From the NCBI RefSeq assembly GCF_001269925.1, contig NZ_LHVO01000015.1:124001-188000 (forward strand): a DNA stretch of 64,000 nucleotides, read 5' to 3'. This document shows positions 59,469 through 64,000 of this stretch, one piece after another. This DNA is from Pseudomonas sp. MIACH (GTDB taxonomy: Bacteria; Pseudomonadota; Gammaproteobacteria; Pseudomonadales; Pseudomonadaceae). Made by a program: the position numbers and the translations under genes. The notes below the pieces were generated by a model. That model saw nothing but the letters and a program-made list of their open reading frames with translations, had not been told where the DNA came from and searched no databases. Within the stretch, counting starts at the first letter, position 1; the number at the start of each line of letters is the position of its first letter.

Positions 59469-60508
59469 ACGAACAGTTAACCGCACGGCTTCAGGCGCTG
59501 GCGCAGCCCATCACCCAGCGCTGGCGCGGCAGCCTGCTGCAACTGGGCTGGCGCCTGTGGCTCAAGGAGCTGCGCGGCTGCCTGCCGGCGTGGTTGTCGT
59601 TTGCCGATATTCCCGAGCATGTCTACGCCTGGCCGCTGACCGCGCCGGTTGAAAAGCTGCCTGGCGAAGCGCGTCAGGTGCTGGTGCTGCCGCCTGAAAC
59701 GGTGCTGGTGCAAACCCTGCAATTGCCCCCGGCGGCAGCGCGCAACCTGTCGACGGTGGTGGGCTATGAACTGGACCGCTTCACGCCGTTCGACGCCGCC
59801 CAGTTGTACTTTGTCGCGCGCCAGGAGCGCCGCACCCCCACGCACCTGCACGTCACGCTGGTGGCGATCCTGCGGGAGCGCCTCGACCAGATCCTCAATG
59901 ACTGCGCGGTCCTCGGCTTGCAGCCCCATGCCGTGGATGTCGCCGATAGCGCAGGCAAACCCATGGGCATCGACTTGCTGCCGGCGCCGTTGCGTCCCCG
60001 TCAGCGCCCCCAGGGCAAGGGCCTGCAACGCAGCCTGCCGTGGCTATGCGGCGCCTTGCTGATCGCGGCGATGCTGCTGTGGCTCAACGACCGCCAGCGC
60101 GTGCTCGATGCCATGCAGCACAGCGTGCGCGAGCAGAGAGCCCAGGTCGCCGAGATCCAGGCCCTGCGCCAGCAACTGCTCAATACCCGTGGCGCCGCCC
60201 AGTACCTGATTCGCCGCAAGGCCGCCCAACCGCCGTTGGCGGCGCTGCTCAACGAGCTGACCGCGTGCCTGCCCTCGGACACCTGGCTCGACCAGTTGGA
60301 AGTCAACGACGGCGCCGACGTGTCCTTCTCCGGGCAGAGCGCCAAGGCCAGTGCCTTGATCACTCGGATCAAGGGCTGCCACAGCCTGGAAAACGCCCAG
60401 TTCGAAGGGGTGATCCAACCCGATGCGCAAACCGGCAAGGATCAATTTTCCTTGCGCGCCCACCTGCACCAGGAGGCCGCTGATGCGCCGACCACTGACA
60501 CCCCGTGA
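59465..60508 (+). CDS. gspL: Type II secretion assembly protein GspL
   Basis: The 347-residue bitopic protein has a cytoplasmic actin-like domain (residues 1-190: VLVLPPETVLVQTLQLPPAAARNLSTVVGYELDRFTPFDAAQLYF), a membrane helix at about residues 197-215 (LPWLCGALLIAAMLLWL) and a periplasmic PilN-like domain. It links GspE to the membrane platform. The start ATG 59465 overlaps the gspK stop; an upstream in-frame reading lies within gspK. The cytoplasmic part is short for GspL, as in Hxc-type systems. Confidence 0.82.
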   Translation: MNEQLTARLQALAQPITQRWRGSLLQLGWRLWLKELRGCLPAWLSFADIPEHVYAWPLTAPVEKLPGEARQVLVLPPETVLVQTLQLPPAAARNLSTVVGYELDRFTPFDAAQLYFVARQERRTPTHLHVTLVAILRERLDQILNDCAVLGLQPHAVDVADSAGKPMGIDLLPAPLRPRQRPQGKGLQRSLPWLCGALLIAAMLLWLNDRQRVLDAMQHSVREQRAQVAEIQALRQQLLNTRGAAQYLIRRKAAQPPLAALLNELTACLPSDTWLDQLEVNDGADVSFSGQSAKASALITRIKGCHSLENAQFEGVIQPDAQTGKDQFSLRAHLHQEAADAPTTDTP

Positions 60509-61094
60509 ACGCCGTGGCGCGGCCCTGATCGCCCTGGCCCTGGTGCTCGGCGCCGGTTACTGGCTGTTGATCGACAGCTGGTTCGCCGGCCCCTTGCGCA
60601 GCATGGGCGAGCAAGCCGAGCAGCTGCGTGAACAGCAGCAACGCTACGCCGGCGTGTTGCGCCAGGGCGACAGCCTGCGCCAACAGTTGGAACAGGCGCG
60701 GCAGGACCCGGCCAGCAGCACCAGCCTGTTGCCCGGCGACGACCCGAGTGCGGTGGCGGCGGACCTGATGCAACGCATCGCCGACCTGATCAACAGCCGC
60801 GCCGGCCTCGGTGGCGGTTGCAGCCTGACCCAGCGCATGCCCATCACCCCGGAGCAGGACGACGCCGAGCCCTATCGCCAGGTCAAGGTCAGCCTGACCC
60901 TCAACTGCGCCATCGAACCCTTGACTGCGATCCTGCATGAGCTGGAGTACCAGCGGCCGTTTCTGTTTGTCGATGAGATGAGCATCCGCCGCCCACCGAA
61001 CGCACCGGCCAGTGGCGGCGCCGGGCAACTGGTGGTGCACCTGTTGGTGCGCGGTTACCTGCAACCGGCCGCCGCCCGGCAGGTGCAACGATGA
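60483..61094 (+). CDS. gspM: Type II secretion protein GspM
   Basis: The 203-residue protein has a short cytoplasmic N-terminus, one membrane helix (GAALIALALVLGAGYWLLI, residues about 12-30), a coiled-coil segment and a periplasmic ferredoxin-like domain, the pattern of GspM. It overlaps gspL by 26 bases. The family is weakly conserved and the call rests on order and topology. Confidence 0.72.
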   Translation: MRRPLTPRERRGAALIALALVLGAGYWLLIDSWFAGPLRSMGEQAEQLREQQQRYAGVLRQGDSLRQQLEQARQDPASSTSLLPGDDPSAVAADLMQRIADLINSRAGLGGGCSLTQRMPITPEQDDAEPYRQVKVSLTLNCAIEPLTAILHELEYQRPFLFVDEMSIRRPPNAPASGGAGQLVVHLLVRGYLQPAAARQVQR

Positions 61095-61615
61095 TCAATG
61101 CATTGCGTCCCCTGGAATGGCTGTTGCTCGGTGTGGCCGGGCTGTTGGGCCTGCTGATGGTCGGCATCCTCAGCAGCATCGGCGATGCGCCGCAGTGGCT
61201 GCCGGCGCCGGACCCCGATGCGCGCGCCACTACCGCCGCCAAGGTGCTGGTGGCGCCGAGCGCGACCCTCGACAGCCTGGCCGGCACCTGGCAAGTGCCG
61301 CTGTTCAGCCCCGACCGCAGCCCCGACCGTGCGGTGGGCCAAGCCGCCGTTTCCAGCCTGTCGAGCCTGGTGCTGACCGGTATCGTCCTCGACGGCGACC
61401 TGCGCGTGGCGCTGCTCAAGCGTGCCGATGGCCCGCCGCTCAAAGTCCAGCAGGGCCAGACCCTGCCCAATGGCTGGCGCCTGGAACACCTGACGCCCCG
61501 CGATGCCCGCTTTGTACTCGACGGCCACACGCAAACCCTGAGCCTGCGGGCCCTGCGTTTGCCGCCGCCATCCACCACACCCCCGATTACCCTTCCTCAC
61601 GAGTCCACCCCTTGA
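61091..61615 (+). CDS. GspC/GspN-like inner-membrane protein of the T2SS
   Basis: The 174-residue protein has one N-terminal membrane helix (LEWLLLGVAGLLGLLMVGIL) and a periplasmic domain (SSLVLTGIVLDGDLRVALLKRADGPPLKVQQGQTLPNGWRLEHLTPRDARFVLDGHTQTLSL) of the homology-region type found in GspC and HxcP. It probably bridges the inner-membrane platform and the secretin. It overlaps gspM by four bases and its stop overlaps the secretin start. Confidence 0.75.
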   Translation: MINALRPLEWLLLGVAGLLGLLMVGILSSIGDAPQWLPAPDPDARATTAAKVLVAPSATLDSLAGTWQVPLFSPDRSPDRAVGQAAVSSLSSLVLTGIVLDGDLRVALLKRADGPPLKVQQGQTLPNGWRLEHLTPRDARFVLDGHTQTLSLRALRLPPPSTTPPITLPHESTP

Positions 61616-63834
61616 TCGATACCTTCCCTGGCGCCTTGCGCACCACCGTGTTCTGCCTGGCCACCGCCGTTTCCCTCGGTGGCTGCGGCACCTTCCCCGA
61701 GCATCTCGACCCGGACGAGGCCCTGCTGCATGAGGCGATGCAGGGCACCGGTTCGCAACGCCCACCCGTGGACCCGGCCAGCGAACAGGCACCGGTCGAC
61801 AGCGGCCAACCCCAGGCGAAGACACCGCCCCAGCGCCAGTTGATACGCGGCAACCAGCAGTTCGTGCGCCAACCGGCAGCGGTCTCGGCCGCCAAGGAAG
61901 AGGGCAGCGGTGACATCGTGTTCAACTTCGCCGACCAGCCGATCGAAGCGGTGATCAACAGCGTGATGGGCGACCTGCTGCACGAGAACTACAGCATCGC
62001 CCAGGGCGTGAAGGGCAATGTCAGCTTTTCCACGTCCAAGCCGGTGAACAAGCAGCAGGCCTTGTCGATTCTGGAGACCCTGTTGTCGTGGACCGACAAC
62101 GCCATGATCAAACAGGGCAACCGCTATGTGATCCTGCCGGCCAACCAGGCCGTGGCGGGCAAGCTGGTGCCGGAGATGCGCGTGTCGCAGCCGTCCAGCG
62201 GTTTGTCGGCACGCCTGTTTCCGTTGCGTTATATCTCGGCCACCGAGATGCAGAAACTGCTCAAGCCGTTTGCCCGCGAGAACGCCTTCCTGCTGGTGGA
62301 CCCGGCGCGCAATGTGCTGAGCCTGGCCGGCACCCCTGAAGAACTGGCCAATTACCAGGACACCATCGACACCTTCGACGTGGACTGGCTCAAGGGCATG
62401 TCGGTGGGCGTGTTCGGCCTGCAACGCGCGTCGGTGGCCGAGCTGATGCCCGAGCTGCAAAAAATGTTCGGCCCCGACAGCGGCATGCCCCTGGCCGGCA
62501 TGGTGCGCTTCTTGCCCATCGAGCGGACCAACTCGGTGGTGGCGATCTCGTCGCAGCCGCAGTACCTCAGTGAAGTCGGCGACTGGATCCACACCATCGA
62601 CGAAGGCGGCGGCAACGAGCCGCAGATGTACGTCTACGACGTGCGCAACATGAAGGCCACCGACCTGGCCAAGTACCTGCGCCAGATCTACGGCACGGGT
62701 GCGATCAAGGACGACACCCCGGCCAAGGTAGCCCCCGGTTTGCGCACCGCGACCTTGTCCTCGCCGGGCACCAACAGCACTTCCGGCAGCACGCCGGGTG
62801 GCCTGAGCAACAACCTCAATGGCAACCCACCCGCCGCTGAGGATGAGGAGCAAGCCCCCGACGCCGAGCAAGACAATGCCGAGCAGGGCGCGACCGAAGA
62901 CGCTCCGGCCAAAAGCCTCGACGCCGGCACCCGCATCACCGCGCAAAAAAGCAGTAACCAACTGCTGGTCCGCACCCGCCCGGTGCAGTGGAAAGAGATC
63001 GAATCGGCGATCAAACGCCTCGACAACCCACCGCTGCAAGTGCAGATCGAAACGCGCATCCTCGAGGTCAAGCTCACCGGCGAATTGGACCTTGGCGTGC
63101 AGTGGTACCTCGGCCGCCTCGCGGGCAATTCCACCAGCACCACCGTCGGCAACACCGCCGGCAGCCAAGGTGCGTTGGGCGGCGGCGGGGCAGGGTTGGG
63201 CGCGACGGATTCGTTGTTCTACTCCTTCGTCAGCTCCAACCTGCAAGTGGCCCTGCACGCCCTCGAAACCAACGGCCGCACCCAGGTGCTGTCGGCGCCG
63301 TCGCTGGTGGTGATGAACAACCAGCCGGCACAGATCCAGGTCGGCGACAACATCCCGATCAGCCAGACCACGGTCAACACGGGCACCTCCGACACCACGT
63401 TGAGCAGTGTTGAATACGTGCAGACCGGGGTGATCCTCGACGTCGTGCCACGTATCAATCCGGGTGGCTTGGTGTACATGGACATTCAGCAGCAGGTCAG
63501 CGATGCCCAGGACCAACAGGCGTCCAGCAACGACACCCAGGCCAACCCACGTATCTCCACGCGCTCGGTATCGACCCAGGTTGCGGTGCAAAGTGGGCAA
63601 ACGGTATTGCTGGGCGGGTTGATCAAGCAGGACAACGCGGAGAGTGTCAGTGCGGTGCCTTACCTTGGGAAAATTCCGGGGTTGCGCTGGTTGTTTGGCA
63701 ATACCAGCAAGTCCAAGGACCGCACGGAATTGATTGTGCTGATTACCCCGAGGGTGATTACCAGCAGCAGCCAGGCGCGGCAGGTGACGGATGACTATCG
63801 CCAGCAGATGCAGCTGTTGAAGCCGGCTAACTGA
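61612..63834 (+). CDS. gspD: Type II secretion outer-membrane secretin GspD (lipoprotein secretin)
   Basis: The 740-residue secretin starts with TTG at 61612, which overlaps the preceding TGA; no better start exists, and upstream reading lies in gspM and the GspC-like gene. Its signal peptide ends in a lipobox (LGGC, residues 22-25), so it is a lipoprotein, like HxcQ of P. aeruginosa. N-terminal N0-N3 modules follow (IVFNFADQPIEAVINSVMGDLL; LFPLRYISATEMQKLLKPF; VGVFGLQRASVAELMPEL). An acidic, Ser/Gly-rich linker lies near residues 375-445. The secretin domain (VQTGVILDVVPRINPGGLVYMDIQQQVSD ... LLGGLIKQD) ends it. Self-piloting to the outer membrane removes the need for a separate pilotin. Confidence 0.87.
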   Translation: MIDTFPGALRTTVFCLATAVSLGGCGTFPEHLDPDEALLHEAMQGTGSQRPPVDPASEQAPVDSGQPQAKTPPQRQLIRGNQQFVRQPAAVSAAKEEGSGDIVFNFADQPIEAVINSVMGDLLHENYSIAQGVKGNVSFSTSKPVNKQQALSILETLLSWTDNAMIKQGNRYVILPANQAVAGKLVPEMRVSQPSSGLSARLFPLRYISATEMQKLLKPFARENAFLLVDPARNVLSLAGTPEELANYQDTIDTFDVDWLKGMSVGVFGLQRASVAELMPELQKMFGPDSGMPLAGMVRFLPIERTNSVVAISSQPQYLSEVGDWIHTIDEGGGNEPQMYVYDVRNMKATDLAKYLRQIYGTGAIKDDTPAKVAPGLRTATLSSPGTNSTSGSTPGGLSNNLNGNPPAAEDEEQAPDAEQDNAEQGATEDAPAKSLDAGTRITAQKSSNQLLVRTRPVQWKEIESAIKRLDNPPLQVQIETRILEVKLTGELDLGVQWYLGRLAGNSTSTTVGNTAGSQGALGGGGAGLGATDSLFYSFVSSNLQVALHALETNGRTQVLSAPSLVVMNNQPAQIQVGDNIPISQTTVNTGTSDTTLSSVEYVQTGVILDVVPRINPGGLVYMDIQQQVSDAQDQQASSNDTQANPRISTRSVSTQVAVQSGQTVLLGGLIKQDNAESVSAVPYLGKIPGLRWLFGNTSKSKDRTELIVLITPRVITSSSQARQVTDDYRQQMQLLKPAN

Positions 63835-63835
63835 A

Positions 63836-64000
63836 ATGTGGGAGGGGCGGTGCGACGATTCGACTTGCCCCCGATGGCGGCCTCTGGGCCGACCATTTTT
63901 TTGGATTGGACCGGGTACATATCCGTTGCTGCGGTAACGGCCGCTATGGGTTCCGCCCTTACAACGGGGCGCCTGAGATCAAGATCTAAAGCAAGATCAA
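63836..64000 (+). repeat. Dispersed repeat, right copy
   Basis: This is a shorter, slightly diverged copy of the 49,890-50,360 repeat, in the same orientation, starting two bases after the gspD stop. It has the same GGTACATATCCGTTGCTGCG core and the ATCAAG stretch at its end, and it runs off the window. Confidence 0.7.

Noticed and set aside
61597..63600. A 667-codon reverse-strand ORF opposite gspD
   Set aside because: Antisense shadow of a motif-rich secretin; no start signal and His/Gln/Arg-rich composition.

Overview
The window looks like chromosomal DNA of a fluorescent Pseudomonas (P. fluorescens group). The evidence is the G+C-rich right half, paired GTGGGAGGGGGCTTGC-type REP elements, a lipoprotein-secretin (Hxc-like) type II secretion locus and FecBCDE-type iron uptake. 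No tRNA, rRNA or CRISPR array was seen. Genes were called by eye from translations; product names rest on recognised motifs and family resemblance, not on searches.

Region 1 (1-9,951) is the tail module of a lambda-like siphophage or its remnant: tail tube, tail assembly chaperone gpG with a textbook -1 slippery site giving gpG-T, tape measure, gpM, gpL, gpK and gpI. A broken gpJ ends the module. Accessory (moron) genes sit between the tail genes: a small ORF, an opposite-strand pair (zinc-ribbon protein plus a protein with a HEPN-type RNEVAH motif), two lipoproteins and an opposite-strand two-helix membrane protein. Near-identical terminator plus ribosome-site cassettes precede gpI and gpJ.

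Region 2 (about 9,950-30,010) is an accessory island that starts where gpJ is cut. Its core is a minus-strand operon: a 2,390-residue NRPS (C-A-T-C-A-T-TE), a flavin monooxygenase, an SDR, a PaaN-like aldehyde dehydrogenase homologue and a phosphopantetheinyl transferase. The first A domain carries the serine code DVWHFSLVDK and the second a diverged proline-like code. NRPS plus flavoenzyme matches the bacterial pyrrolizidine alkaloid / brabantamide pathway type, so the predicted product is an N-acyl Ser-Pro-derived bicycle. The SDR and the PaaN-like protein each lack a classical catalytic residue. Two MFS exporters share the same operator-like sequence, and a PQQ dehydrogenase, a MetX-like hydrolase and a TetR regulator lie between them. 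A second TetR gene diverges from the NRPS across a palindrome-rich promoter region.

Region 3 (30,300-49,900) is nutrient uptake: cytochrome b561; an LPS-core-like protein; a GntR regulator beside a polar amino-acid ABC transporter and a gamma-glutamyltransferase; a siderophore-type TonB receptor followed by FecBCDE-like genes; and a TonB receptor / LLM monooxygenase / SsuA-like operon divergent from a LacI-family regulator with a perfect palindromic operator. A TetR gene follows.

Region 4 (49,890-64,000) holds a secreted GH3 glycosidase with a PA14 insert, a small exported protein and a complete overlapping type II secretion operon (E-F-G-H-I-J-K-L-M-N/C-D). Direct copies of the same dispersed repeat flank this block.
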